DNA of 64,000 bases from Blasia pusilla (lineage: Eukaryota; Marchantiophyta; Marchantiopsida; Blasiales): positions 15,252,001 to 15,316,000 of the forward strand of contig CM114271.1 in assembly GCA_050084515.1 (NCBI GenBank). Reading direction: 5' to 3'. The first letter of the stretch is position 1; the number at the start of each line of letters is the position of its first letter. The notes beneath the pieces were generated by a model. The model was given only the letters and a program-made list of their open reading frames with translations, did no database searches and had not been told where the DNA came from. Positions 24,131 to 38,175 of this stretch are shown here, piece by piece. A program made the position numbers and the translations under genes.

Positions 24131-27100
24131 TCATCTTCCACTACTAAAATTAAGCCTTGAAAAGAATGAGCTTGGTGAGCTGGGCACAGGCTCAACAACA
24201 GCTCCTGGAATACTTAAGGGTCGTTCACTTGCTCCGGCGTTGCTGTAAGTGTCATGGCATCTCTTCAGCTGCATGTAAAGTCAATAGTTAGAAACATCAT
24301 AAGAAACCAACTCCCACTACATGCCCAAATTTACAAACAGCACTCCCTCAACAACTCACCAACTATTATAAGCCAAAGTCAACTGACAGTTTGCCTTGAA
24401 CAAGTTTGCAAAGATTTAACTTTTCTGAGCAATGTAAGCAAATGCTGTTCTTTAGGTGAGATCAATTTGTAGTGAGATAAGCTTGTCTAACAGATCAAGA
24501 CTAAGGTCACGAGTTGACCAGCAAATAAATTCTTAAGATACAAGTCACACCTCTTCCGGGCTGAACTGTAAAAGCATTGCAATGACTGGGAGGAGAGCCT
24601 CTACTTCACCTGCAATAGCAGAAGAACATAAAGCCTCAGTACTGATCTGAAGTAAACCAGAAAATTAATAATAATATACATAAATATACTCAATTCGTTG
24701 TACATTATACGGACCCATTCATAAAACTTTCCTAGTTTCCAACTTCCTTCTAAAATATTACACCTAGTCAATTTTAATTGGTCTGTAGAAGTATCCTTTT
24801 ATTATAGGAAGCATTTGAGTGATTTAACTTAGAATACGATATGTGGACATCTACTTTCAGTGATAAAGGAGTCTGTCTACTCATTGGCACTCATTAATTA
24901 CACGACAGTGGGTGAGCTACATATTCGGCCAAGAATACTCAGTACTAAGGTACTGAGAAAAGTCAACCATACCAGTTTCAAGCAACTTAAGAATGACATT
25001 TTTCAAATATGTCATATCCACACCATCACGCTTGTGTGCGCGCTCCAACTTCCGGACTTCCTCCTTCAGTAGGGCTTCCTGCCAAATCATCAATTCGACA
25101 ATTAGGAACAATTCATCCAACTTCCATGACAGGGTGAGAAGAAACCCAAGTTTGTTAGTTTCATGCTACTGAAATGAAATTCAGTTTTGAACTTATTATA
25201 AGCCCCAAAAGAGGGTTGGATTCTTGCGTGATTGAAGACATCGAGGGCATTCTAATGATTTTAAATCACATCCAGCTGTGACACCGAGATCCTTACTTGT
25301 TGACTGTGAAGCTGATTTTCCTGTTCCAGCTCTGCCACCTCTTCCTGGAAGATCCACACGGGAATCACTATCTTCAGCAAGCAACCTACTCCTAGTATGA
25401 AACATACCCTTTGCACATTTACCACTAAATGATACAAACGGAAAGATAATGCACTGCCAAAACCACTGATCTGAATCACTTTAAGAACATGCAATTGATG
25501 AAGCTACAATTAAGATCTTACTTGGCGGATGGTGGATGCATTCTGGATAGTTCCAAATGAGCATTGCCCAACACTACAAATTAAATGTCACTCCATCCTA
25601 GGTAAGGCAGCAACAACTTATTGTTTCACCCCCTCTTGATAGCTACAAGCTGAGTGATTGAGTTGATAGTGAAAAAGATCCAAATGTGGTACATTATTGA
25701 AATGCCAGCTATCACTTGGCAACAGTTTCAACCTCAAAATAACAGCAGGGCATGAAAGAATTCTTACCTGCAAAACTTTAATATGCCGTCGGCATTGAGA
25801 AACTTCCTCTTCCCTTTGAGCCTGTTGCCTTGCCAACAACTGGAGAAGATTTGGAGAAGCACAACAAATCAGCCAACCCCAAACTGCCAGAATATGAAGA
25901 CATACAATCAAGGGCATCATACAATAGTTCTTAGGAGCAAGTCTTCTATTCCAAGAAATTCAGGAGCTACCACATATATTCCCTGGCCCTAAAGCTCCCC
26001 TCATCATGTATTTTTTGTCTTCCCACACCCACTGAATTTCCTAAATTCTCAATCTCACTCTTCCAGACTTTCTTTCTTAATATTCCTACATATAAGTAGT
26101 CCCTGTTTCCTAAACCCTAAACTGCCAGATCTGCACATATCATTTCACGCAAGAATTATTGTGCTCAATGAGATGTGCAGGTCTGGCAGTGGAAAGGCAA
26201 GAAGGATGACACAGTGATCAAGTAGCCAAAATTTGCGTAGGGAAACAGAGATTGGTTTTATGTTGGACTGCAAGTAGGATATCATTTATTTTGCTATCTC
26301 TGACATAATTAGTGGATTTCCTTTGACCGTCGATTCACTGTCCTGCTGCATATTTCTAAGTCTCGAAATGAGAACACCACCTGAACCAGAGGACCTGTTA
26401 GGTCATCTTTGTCTGGGTTCTCACTGCCACAATTCTTACACAAACTTCAAATAAAAGTCCCATGGCTCTTACTCTGGGCCCCCATGGACAATAGATCAAT
26501 TCACAATGAAGGTTCCACTCATTCACTCTCCTACTTCACTCTGAAACCTGTTTCAGAAAAAGTTTCCATATTTCACCTAAAAATTGCTGTGGGTGCAGGG
26601 GCACAAATACTTTCATCAACTAACTTCAAATGTCAGAGCTTCCTTTTAACCTGATGAATGTTCTAGCAGTCTAAAAGAGTGTAATTGTCTCAAAAAGGGT
26701 TACGGACCAATATTTGATGATCTTCAAGTGCAACCATGGAAGCAGCTGGTTCTGCCTTTTCCAGAGAAGCTGCAAGGTCAGGTAAAAGTTATTTCCTCTG
26801 TTAGAAAGCTGAAGTCCTTAAGATTGTTGTGTACTCCCTGCAGCTGATTCCTACAAGCCTCAAAAACCATACTACAACCATTCAAATCATAATGAATTGG
26901 CACAACACAATTCAAATAGAGCAAGCAGCTAGTACCAACTGTAGAATTCAAGATGTGACTTGAAGGATGAAAATTTACATGCTTTGAAAATTTTGTATCA
27001 AAACCATGAACTACACTACTGAATGAGACAGCGACTTTGACAACACAAGGACCAAGGAGAGGAATCTTTACCTGGCTGACTCGGTTCTTTACTTTGAATC

Positions 27101-30100
27101 TGTAATCACGTGGCACAGAACTACATGGTTATGGACCCGTCATTACTGTATCCATGAATGAGACCATAAGTACCAACATACAGGTCCTCTTGAGAAAAGT
27201 AAGACTGGACAAAAACAAAATCTTTCTTTTGACTTCCTCAACCTTTCTTGACTAAACTTTCTTGCGACCAGAAAAGAGTTGAGGTGGATGAGAGTAGAGT
27301 ACCATTTTAGGTTGTTGTGAAGATCTTTGCAGACTCGCATTATCTTCAAGGAGACGAGAAATCTCTTGGTCTTTCTCCTCAATCATCCTGTCAACCATCT
27401 CCGAAATGACTCAAACTCGCCCTGCAAAACAAGGTGTAGATGCTCAAACCATGAGGTTCTCCAGTCGGACAAATAGTCTGTAGTATCAATGAGAACAGAG
27501 CACGTGACATCCCAGCAGGTAGTGGAATACATATTAAACCATTGACATAACTGAGTATGCAACTGACCTTGACATTCTCGTAGTCACTCAGCAGTGTGGT
27601 GTACTCTTGCCTCAAATCCGCTTTCACAGTATCCTTAACTTTGGTCTCCATGGCCTCATATCTCACTGCAAAAAAGGGTTGAATTGGGCATGAGACATGC
27701 AATAACATTTTTAAATTTAATTTTAAAATCTGGACGTGCTAGGTTCTATATGGTTGTCATCAAAAGTAAAGAGCAACCAGAAATCAACCTATCCATTGTG
27801 TGAAAAACTAAACAAAATCACTTCGAAAAATTCCAAACCAAGGCTGCACACTAAGATCCTTGCTAGGATCTAAGTGTGCAGCCTTAAGGCTTCATTAAGT
27901 TATTTCTAACTTAAAGAACCCTTGACACTCACAGCGCCAAGTAGCTTCGACTTGCTCCAAACGATGTTGCCACTCATACTGCTCTGAAGCTATTTGTCCT
28001 TTCGTAGCCTCCAGCTTTATGACCAAGTCCTTGATGCGTTGTTCCCCATCCAACAATGCAACACCTCTGTAGAAGAAAATAATTAAATGTACCTTTAAAA
28101 TATATTCTCACCCTTAAAATAACCTGCTCAATATTTTAGTCATCATATATACCACAGCCCTCTCCTGACAAAAACTGAGAAAACTCTTCTAAAATGTCTG
28201 CAGAATCAGCTCAATGAGAAGGTGTTCAATAGAGTTCACACAAAGACCATCAGCCACAAGATGAAGGTAAGATAGAGGATACCTTGCAGCAAGTTTGGTT
28301 TCATAATCTGAAATGGCCTCCTGCAAGGCTTTTCTTGCAGTATCTCTAGCCACTTCAGCTGCTGCTGCCTCCCGTGTAGCTTCCTACATGAAACACTTTC
28401 CTAAGAAAATTGTAGAAAGATGGACGTGTTCCACAGCTCTCCACATGCACGTGGATAAGTATCCCAAGTAACAAGTGTATGACAGGGATACTCAACCAAG
28501 TTGAAAGGCAGAACTCAAATTCATTTTTTCCATGTCATTTGTTTTTGAAGTTTGTTAGTATACTATACCAAACATGACTACCTTAGATCCTAGCAACAAA
28601 TACAATACAATACACATGATCCAAGAACACCGTAGGAGGCCACATAGAGTGGTATTGCTAACATGAACCCCAACAGACTTCGTCAAAGATAATCTTATCT
28701 TGTCCTGTTACCTTCAAAGCTTTTTCTTGTGCTGCAGCAAGTTCAACATCCTTTGCAGCAAGTAATTCTGCTTCCTTTTTCTGCAGAAGGGCATAAGCCC
28801 GGACTTTGTATGAAGCCAGGTCATTTGCAATACGAGCTGCCTGTCATCCAGGCCAAAAAGTCATTAAGAGATGGTAAGCACTCTGGGAACTTACAGTAAT
28901 AATGCAGCACATAATCATCCCTTATAAGATATAAAATCATGACTCTGAGAGCTGTCCCAGGTGTGTTGTAGTCAGAGCAGCGTGCATGAAAAACATCCAA
29001 ACTTAATTATGAACTGACAGCATAGAATCAGACAACATATGTCAATTTTACTGCAGAAAAACACTATGGGTCATCCATCACATGTTGGATGAAATTGGTT
29101 AAAACCAACTTGATGGGTAGTGGCTGTCTATTCTATCTCTCACACTCTTCTGTGACATTACACGTTCAACCAGATGATTACCTTATCATTTGCAGCATCA
29201 AGATCAGCCTGAACAGAGCTCAATGATTGACGCTTCCTCTCTAACTCGGACTCCAGCCGGTCTACACTCAACGTTATGTACATGGTGAGAGAACCTCATT
29301 CTTAAATTGTAATAGCCAGCTCCCTTTTGGTACAGGAAGAAAAAACTACTGCAACATCATCCAATGCTAAAGAACTGAATATTTTCCAAAGTTCTAAACC
29401 CTCTTTTCTCTTTTTGCACCTTCACATTTTACCAACACATTTTCACCAGCATGCACAGCACATCCTTCTGCAAGACAAAATAACAAATTATGAAAGGTCT
29501 AAAACCTACTTATTATCTCCCCAAAGGCAACTTCCTGTTGATGATGAGATTTCTCTGAATCTTCCAGTTTCCTCTTGAGTTTCTCCAAACTTGCCTGCCA
29601 AGCCTCTCGTTCCTTTTTCTGTTAACAGTCAAGTATAAACATACAACAGCAGCATAGTCAGACAATCTCATGATTCTGGGTATTGTCAACCATGACTTTC
29701 CTAGTTAAGCTCAGACCTATTGCAAGAGACACAGGCTTCATTCTGATCTACAAAGAAGCAGTTCCAAAGATAAAGAAGAAACCACGAAGAATTAATATTA
29801 TGAGGATGTCCATTCTCATCAAATCAAATCGAGCAGGAGTTGCACAAAGAGGATATATTCTATGAAAGAGGATAGGCTTCTGAAGATACCTGCTCCTGTT
29901 CAAGGCGAGAAAGCTCTCCTTTAGCAGTGTCAATAGAAGCACCCAACCGTACAACCTCTCCGCTAGAAGCTGCCTCTAGCTCAGCAAGTTTGGATTCTTT
30001 CGCTGCAAGCTGAGTCTGTCCCATGAAAGAACATGTAACAAGCATACATACTACTAGATAAGAATCCAAGAAAACCAACATGGGGAGTCTCAACCATGAC

Positions 30101-33100
30101 ACAGTTAATAAATATTCCTTCCCTCCTGTTTCCTGCCACTTAATTGTAACTGAGCCTTCAGTAATAAATCGTATAGGTAACACAGATACACTAATCTTGA
30201 TAATGTAAGTGAGATACAGAACATGCAAATACTTGCACAAGTCACGGTAAAGGCCTTTCTGGTGATTTCAGTGATGGACATAACCCTAAATATGTGACGA
30301 CCAGTAAGACTGAAAAAAGTAAAATCTCCAGTTTCTTGACTGTGGAAGAATAAGAAACCCAAAACTTAACTCCATACAAAACTGGATTGTGACTCGAGAC
30401 CAGCAAGCAGAAGCCTACCTGCAGAGCAGATATTGTCTCTGCCATCTTGTTGTTCTCTGTCCCTCCATCAGCAAGATGTAAATTCAAGTCCTCGATGGCC
30501 TACAGATAATGCAAATCATTGAAGTTCTTAAACTAACTTCACTTGAGAACTAGGATTCGTGACAAAGGTCTGCCGTGACAAAGGTCTGCCGAGTTAGTCT
30601 CCCTAGAACTTGAAAGTGATAAATAATATTCTTCACCAATTCAAATTCACTAACTCACCTTCTTATGTTTCTCTTTTAAATTCAACACAGCAGTTTCATG
30701 GTTTCCCTCTGCTTCTTTCAACAAGGCTGCCATCTCCAATGCCATCTGTCCGCATACAACACTCTATTAGACACAGCTCATCAAAATACCCCAACAGTTG
30801 AATAACAAGAGAAAACAGATAAGAATCCAAGACACAAACCTGATCTTTCTCTGATGCTAATCGGCGAGATTCTGCTAGATTGTGCTCTTTCGCTTCCAGT
30901 GAGTGGCGAAGATCTTCAACTTCCTCTTTAAGCCTGATAAGTAATCCAACCATGAGGACCGGTACAGAATGCTAATAAAAAATTTATGGGCCTTCCTCTG
31001 TTCATCAGATACTTAAGAATTGAAAGAGTTTACAAAAGCAGATGATAATCAGACCACCCCTGAGGGGATACTCAAATACTCTTTAGATTAACAAAGAAGG
31101 GATTTACTTAGTGTTGGCCACTCGCAATTGCTGCCTCTCTGCACCCAGAGAACGGAGTGCTTCCCCACTCTGATGTCGGGTGCGTTCCAACTCATCTTGG
31201 AGTACAGCCTGTTTTGATAGGGCTTGAGCAGCCTTCTCACCAGCTGCTCCAAGTTGTGCTTCAACCTCTTCTTTCTCCTGAAGATGTGAACAATCAAAAT
31301 AATCTCCCATCAGAACCATGCAACTCAGAATGGGCCTATGACTGCTTACCACTGCATCCTCTACCATCAACATAACCTGCACGGACAACACCATTGACAC
31401 TGGACAAGTAACAGGAGCAAGTGTTGGGAAAAGACAAACCCTGCACCTTTTGAACTTCCTGAATACGCTGCTTTGCCCGTTTCTGCAAGCGCCCAAACTT
31501 TGCATCCAATTCTGCATACTTCACATCCAGCTCTGCGTACTTCTCATCTCGTTGTTTAGTCTCAATTTCCAACTTCCGCAGAGCTGCAGTAGCCCAATAT
31601 CATCAATGACCATCTGAAAACTCCTCTTAGCACAAACACACGAGATGGTAAGACTGCACGATGGGATCTACTCCTTTTAATGTAAGTGATCATAAGAAGT
31701 GTTGCATATGATGAATGGATAGCTAAAACGAATCCATCACTATAAATATTCAGGACAATTGGTCTTCTACAAGGCTTTACAACCAATCACACTCCCACTT
31801 TTCAACTCTGGAAGCTTTCCTATCATGTCTAAACTTCACGAAATTACACATTTGAGTTGAAAAAAGTCATAATGCAGCTCTCTTCTTTAAATATTCACCT
31901 TCCAAAGGAATCGAACTTCTGAACTTGTAAAGAATACACATGCATATGTTACTTGACTGTTTTTCAAATTCGCTGCATCTGCAGTAAGGTCTGCGATGAG
32001 ATAATATGCCTTTACTAGCTAGTAAGTTGCAGAAATACCAACTACCACTTACAAACTAGTGAAGGCTAATTTTCCTTCAGTGAGATACTGAGTTGGATAG
32101 TTACATTCTGTGGTCATTCTTGGAATTTTTGTCATATTGTGTACTAATTCTCAGCATTCAGATTATTGGTAAAGCTTCAAGAAATGATAGATTTCCAGTA
32201 CCTTCTGCAAGCTCATGTGAGAGTGCATCAACTCTCTGCTGGGCCTCAGCACATGCAGTGGAAAGATGTTTTACTTGGTCTTCAGCTGCTTGCTGACATT
32301 CCCTGCTTTCCCTCAAGTGTTCCTTCAATGTCAAAAGTTCTTGCAAGGTAGCAGCCTCCGGAAGTTGCTGTGACCCTGCTTCCAACTCCACAACCTCATA
32401 ATGCAGTCTATCGGCTGCGGCAGCTTGAGACTTGAAATCTTCAAGTTGTGCCATCAAACTCTTGTTTTGGGCTTTTAGTTCTGACATTTCAGAATGCAAT
32501 GAATTATCTACATCATTCAAGTTTACCAAATCCGATGACTCCTTCATTTGAACACTGCCGTTGTTTGGATCTTCCACTTTCTGGAAGCTAGATTCATCAG
32601 ATAAAAAATGTTGCTGAAGGGCTCTCACTTGCTCTTTCAAACTCACAACCTTTTTGCTACTTTCTTCTAGCTCCTTTTGAAGATTTGCTTTCTCTTGAAG
32701 CAATAATTGCACTTTATCTTCAGTCAATTCCCACTTCTGCTGCAAAACATAAGCATGCAAAATGGAGAAGGGCAGTCAAATTAAGAGTCTGAATAAAAAT
32801 AATTCCCATCAAGTGCACGCCAGGCTTTACACAGATTAGATACCACCACATGAGAAGAAGGAAGCTAAACAACTTCCAAGTCCTGAATGAGCCTCAAAAG
32901 AAAATTGGAAGCCCATCTCAGAAGGCATGCTCACTCATAGAGAATGAAGAATCGTCGGAGCTGTCTCTCATCAAGGAAATGAAAGGAAAAGAGAGGCAAA
33001 ACCATGAAAGACTATGGATATACATTCACACAGTTATGTGGAGACTGCCTAGATTATTTCAAAAAAAATCTAGTATTTTGCCCGGGTATTGCACAGCCTA

Positions 33101-36100
33101 CTAAGCTTGTGGAGAAGTAACAATCAGAAATGAATAAAGAGCATCACAAGAGTATCTACAGAAACAAATGCGACCACAAACTTGCAGCAGACTATTTCTG
33201 AACCGACCCCAACTACAGCCAGAAGCGCTTGAGAAAACAGAGAACAATTCAACCCATACTTGAAAAACAATTTAAGGGTAGCTTGAAAGATCCCAAAAAA
33301 AGCACACCCACCTCTGCTTCTTGTCCAGTTCCAGCAGCCTCCATCTACAATTACAAATTGTAGGTGTAAATCTCATTTCCCATTTGCTGATTTCACAACT
33401 CAATTGCATTGGATCCACATCTAATCTATGCTTTCCTTCCTTTTCCCATCAATTACACATCGATGTGTACCTTCTGCACGTAGATAAGGGGTTTCTATCA
33501 AATATCAATCTTTCCTTCAGGGTCCTAGGCGAAGTTCATTTAGTTATATGATAGGCTGCTTGATGAGTCTAGCAGCCAGGCAGTCCTTTGTGCAAAATCT
33601 CAACTCCAAGGCTCTAAGCAAGTGCCCACTTCATTAAAGACAACTTGGCGCTCTGCAAGTCTGGGAAATCAACTTGTCAAACCCATTGTTCAAGCAGAAA
33701 AGAACATTTCAACCAGGTAATAAGGTAATTTTCAGTTTTGTGGGCACGTCCCTGCATCCATGCTCCAATCTTCCACCAGCAGGCTCACAATGGAAGTTGC
33801 ATTACTTGGGCAGGAACCTCAGTCGTTTGGTCACTTCTAGCTAGCAATATTACTAGTATAAGACAAACGTGGGAGGGTTTTGAATGCAGCTTCATCCCGT
33901 CAGCAAGCCATAGTACCTACAAAACTCTGCCTACTGGTGTAAGGACCAATTTTCCCCAAAATCTGAGTTAAATCAGTCTACTTTGACAATCTGCTTCAAC
34001 ACTTGAGCCCTGATGTAAAAGACAAGATATTCACATGCAAGCTCTAATATTGGTTGCTCCAACAGTTCTCTACTCCTACTCCTGAAGAATATAGTAGGTT
34101 CATATTCTCTCAACTATCAACTCAACTGGCTAGCCAATCACGCCGACTACTTTTCATCCTAAGTGTGCACATAATATCTCATTGAGCAGGACACTGTCCA
34201 ATTCAATTACTTAAGATGACCAATGGTAGTGTATTATGCAAGAACGACAAGATTGCATGGACTTACTTCATCCAAACGATGCATGAGCTGGGACATAGCA
34301 GCCTCCTGCCCCTCCTGCGCAGCTCTCCGGGATGCTGCAATTTCCTCCATCTCCTGTGCACGCCAAAAAGCTTCAGCAATTATAGCATCAAATGCATGAA
34401 AACAAAGAGAAAATATTCCAGTTAGTTCATCTCAGAGAAACAGCCAAAGGCCTACCTTAATTTTTTCTTGAAGGTGTTTTTGAGTTTCAGCTAGAGATAC
34501 ATTTGCCTGCTCCAGTTCCTTGCATGTACTGAGACAGTCAATCACAAGTGAGAAAAGGATAACAGTCCTCATTAATGCATGTCTGGATGAAAATAAGTGC
34601 AAATAGTGCCTCCATGAAGAAGATTCCATTGATGCACACACTTCAGAGAAGATGGCCCATTTTCTGATAAACTCTCCCCAACTTGACACTGAGGCAAACT
34701 CGTAAAATCAGGACTTTTTCAACTGGAAAGGCAAGACCTACCTTGAATGCTGCGCTACCAGGTCTAAGTGGGCTCGGCTCATTTCATGACCCTCCTTTGA
34801 TATGCGCTCCATATCATCATGGGTGGTAGACATGCGTGTGAAAGCTTCTGCAACCTGCTCTGCTGCTGCCATCAGTTGGGTCTCGAGCTTCTCATTTGCC
34901 TGCCAATTCAGAAGTTGAATCGTCTTACATAGCGAGTTGTAAATTTGTTGAAATTTGTTGAAATGCATCAACACATGAAATAGTGTACATCAGAACAGGT
35001 ATTCCAAATTTCATAAAGTCTCAAGACCTTGGTTAGGTGCTCTACACGTTGCTGCGCATCTTGCTTTGCAAGTCGCAGTTCTTCATCAGCCTCTGCTATG
35101 GCTTCATTTTTTTGCTTTACCACAGATTCATTTTTCTGCTTCACTGCACTAAACAATTATCAAAGGTAAGTGAATTTACATTCCAAATTGTGAAGATTTT
35201 CTTGCATTTAACTTGGCGTGTGATTGTTCAAGTATAGCCGACTCCACTATCCCAACATGACTGACCAGTATTGTGACAATTTCAGGAGTCCACAACCAAC
35301 CAGTACCGATAAACCTATACAATCCTCACAAGACCATTCTCGACGGACAAACTTTTCTGAGAGCTCCACTTCCGACAAGCAGAGTCGTAGGCTGGTGAAC
35401 AAGGCGGCTACAAGGTTACAGCATCTTCATTGACGACAAAGCTCAATGCATGTTCAGGGACCGAAAACTATTTGGCAAAAGCTTGCGTAGATACATCTAG
35501 AAAAGCAAACTCTAGACTAGAGATGCTGTCGCCTCCAGCAACGGACGACGAAGAGACCAATATGATCGTAGGGCAAGAATTCCTAAGGCGTGTAGACTTC
35601 CTCAACGTAAATTCAGAAAATCCCAATGCAGCAATGCCGTAGTGCAGGGACGCTCATGAATAAATTTGCATTCCCTCGCCACATCAAAATCAACCATCCA
35701 AAAGCATTGGTTAACTCCTCACTCAATTCAGGCATAAAACCTCATTCAATTATAAGACGGGGTAGAGGTAGGCACGGGGAGAGAGTGGAGGTGTTATACA
35801 AGCAAGCTCGCACGCACACACAAAGATAATTACATTCGATAATTTCGTTCTCCAAGAGTTGCCTCTCTCTGGCAGCAACTTCTTCTCGTCTGCGCTTCTC
35901 TTCAATCTCTGCTCTCAGCTCTGCCCGCAACCTCTCCAGAGCCGCTTCCGCATCTTGGTCTGCTCCTCTGGCATCTTTGTGAGAGGAAACCTCGGAATCC
36001 GGGGAATGTGTAATTTCTCCATTGCTAACCTCCGAACCTGAAAGACTTTCACGATGCCTAGGACTACCTCCTTCAGATGCTAGGGAATTCACAGGTGAAG

Positions 36101-36353
36101 ACGCATCGATCGCACCGTTCCTTTCACTGACTGCGCTTCCGATCGCCGCGATCTGAGAATTCGTCTTGGAAACCGAGCCATTGAGAGCTCCTGCAGCAGC
36201 TTCAGCAGCCGCAGCTCGGCCTTCCGCGGCCTGAATTCTAGCTTGAAGCTCCGCTTGCTGCTTCTTTAGCGCAAGCTTGATCTTCTTCTTCATGGAGGCC
36301 ATTTCCGCTACCAGCCTCTCATTCTCAGCTTTCAGACGCTCCCCGGACTCCAT
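24131..36353 (-). CDS. GRIP: Golgi-localised GRIP-domain coiled-coil protein (golgin)
   Basis: Probably a trans-Golgi tether recruited by ARL1-type GTPases through its C-terminal GRIP domain. The model has 28 exons: 36353-35834, 35143-35028, 34899-34742, 34528-34456, 34353-34267, 33344-33312, 32739-32202, 31583-31447, 31376-31350, 31277-31108, 30933-30840, 30745-30659, 30499-30419, 30015-29890, 29618-29510, 29261-29182, 28840-28712, 28383-28283, 28066-27933, 27665-27568, 27398-27303, 27099-27072, 26769-26708, 25839-25768, 25344-25297, 25078-24973, 24609-24551, 24268-24131. This is a continuous frame of 1168 aa, nearly all coiled coil. Diagnostic segments are YKVRAYALLQKKEAELLAAK, LLARQQAQREEEVSQC and the GRIP core GVDMTYLKNVILKLLETG (conserved Tyr near 1092) with LLPVIAMLLQFSPEE. 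It is longer than the about 790 aa I recall for Arabidopsis GRIP. The acceptor of exon 21 and the donor of exon 23 are weak; the rest are canonical. Confidence 0.9.
27840..27885. repeat. 21-bp hairpin in a GRIP intron
   Basis: AAGGCTGCACACTAAGATCCT (27840-27860), a TGCT loop, then its reverse complement with one mismatch (27865-27885). It lies in the intron between exons 19 and 20 of the GRIP gene. Confidence 0.8.
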
Positions 36354-37000
36354 CTTTCACCTCCTAGGTCAGACGTGCCAGATTTCCTCACGACCTCCCC
36401 GCTCTCCTCCCGCTCCCTCTACTTCCTCCTCCTCCTTCCCGCTACACTAACCCCATCGATCGGACCTCCATTTCCTCGCATTTCACTCTCCATCGCCTCT
36501 CTACTCCTCCTGATCCGCCCGATGCACCGAGCTCGCGCTCCCGATCCTTCCTCTCGCGTCCTCTGCGCTCCATCGATCCGCGGCTACACACCCTCCTCGC
36601 ACCCGGATTTCGTGACACACACCGATCATCTTGTGCTTTCGCCCGTGCAAAATCCTCTCCACTGCGCAGAAGCGCTCCTTCCGCTGGCGACGTCCGTCCG
36701 TCCGACCTGCAGAAGACGCTCGCCGCTCTACAACAACGCGCCCGTCGTCGTCGTCGTGAGGGCACGATGCGAGACGACGAGAAGGAGCCGATCTTGTTGA
36801 TTGGCCTTCGCATTGACCACCGGCGGAATGAGAGACGACGGGATGGGCCGAGGGCCGAGGCTTTACGGGGCTCCTCAGCTCACGTGCTCCGCCAGCTTCC
36901 CCGAATCCCCACGAACGCTATTTGTCGTCGTCGTCGTCGTCGTGCGGAAAGGAAATTAAATTGTCAACCATTTTACTTCAATATTTCTACGTCATTCATG
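36354..37000. promoter_or_regulatory. GC-rich GRIP 5' flank with (GTC)n triplet runs
   Basis: The DNA upstream of the GRIP start codon is GC-rich and pyrimidine-rich on the plus strand, as expected for a 5' leader and promoter of a constitutively expressed gene. Two short trinucleotide runs (CGTCGTCGT..., near 36738 and 36927) lie here. No TATA box could be assigned with confidence. The overlapping open frames on both strands show no domain and are taken as a by-product of base composition. Confidence 0.4.
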
Positions 37001-37122
37001 ATGAAGAACACGAAACCTTCTTTATTTTCGAGGTTGTGTTGGTTACTATCATCGGATGGAGCTCCTCTACGGAATTGATACGAGAAAAGAAAGAGAATGC
37101 AAATCTTTTGCAACATTTAAAT

Positions 37123-37240
37123 TCATATTAGAAAACACTTTTTATTTTCAAATACCTCTTTGTTTGACGCGTGATAATTGGCGGGCAGCAAGAAAATGTT
37201 TCGGGCAACAAAAGGATTTAAGTTTGTGTGCCGCATGATC
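37123..37240. repeat. Dispersed repeat related to the 63.6-kb fold-back element
   Basis: CAAATACCTCTTTGTTTGACG followed by GGGCAGCAAGAAAAT and ATGATCCCTACAT parallels the arms of the element at 63571-63901 (ACATCTCTTTGCTTGACAT...GGGCAGCAAGAAAAT...ATGATTAGTCCC). Diverged copy. Confidence 0.5.
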
Positions 37241-38123
37241 CCTACATAGACAATACACCCGCAAAAGTCATCGCACGGGCATCTTTCTAGTTTCAGAAAT
37301 ACAAGATTAGGCAAGTACATGCCAACTTTGTGTTATGTTTCACCTAAGACTCATTAATGATCATAGCAAAAGTTGGATACCATTGGAATCTACGTGATTG
37401 AAGTTTTTGTCAAACAAAAGGTAAATTGGAGTCAATTCCATTAATAGGATATTGGTAATGAAAACTAAATCCCCAATATTTTTCATATGATAATATTTGC
37501 ATCAAATGGCGCATGATCCACAAACCATCGATCGAGTACCGTTTGCTTATCCATTCAACACATTCATGTTTCAAAAAAACATGATAAGAACATCATCTTC
37601 AAACGCGAACGATGTGGATGTGGGCCAGAAGACAAGTACATGCTCAAGAATTCATTGTGATAGATCTCATTCATTTCCTCATTTGGAATACACTCAATAA
37701 AGAGGTAAATATAATCATGTACACAACAAGACAAGTATGCGAAGAGATGCTTTCAACATTTACACAATAAATAAAAATTTCACACCAAAACCAACATAAA
37801 GGGATATAAGTCTTCCCTCTTGAAGAAGTCACGATAAAATAGCCGTATCTCTTAAAACAATTGACGTCAAAAAATTGGGGATGACCATTTCAAATAAATC
37901 TATGAATAAGATTGTTGGTCTTCTTACTTTTAGTTATAATTTCATATATTATTGTATGAAATCATCTCCTAAGGCTGCTAGGTGCAAAGGTATATATCCT
38001 ATCCTAGCTTCAATAACCAAGAAACAAAATATTGAGAAATTGCTAAATAACCAATATTTGTTGTTAAGCACAAATTTGATTTACCAACTTTTTAACTCTC
38101 ATGTTTAAATGTAAGAATTATAA
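37241..38123. other. AT-rich intergenic DNA, no gene seen
   Basis: No supported coding region, RNA gene or repeat boundary recognised. Confidence 0.4.
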
Positions 38124-38160
38124 GTTATGGTCTTATGTAAGAGTTACATAAGACCATAAC
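38124..38160. repeat. Perfect 17-bp hairpin beside the helicase fragment
   Basis: GTTATGGTCTTATGTAA, loop GAG, then the exact reverse complement. It lies just 3' (in the minus orientation) of the Helitron helicase fragment. Helitrons carry a hairpin near their 3' end, but no CTRR end follows within the usual distance, so the link is unproven. Confidence 0.85.
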
Positions 38161-38175
38161 CTTTATCTCTTGATT

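Noticed and set aside
25504-25530. A possible 21-nt micro-exon (NASTIRQ) between GRIP exons 24 and 25
   Set aside because: It is in phase and has splice-like ends, but skipping it gives a better match to the recalled family sequence (...LQ directly followed by EEVAELE).
36375-36813. Overlapping frames of 120-140 codons on both strands upstream of GRIP
   Set aside because: Pyrimidine-rich leader and promoter DNA. Both strands are open because of base composition; no recognisable protein.
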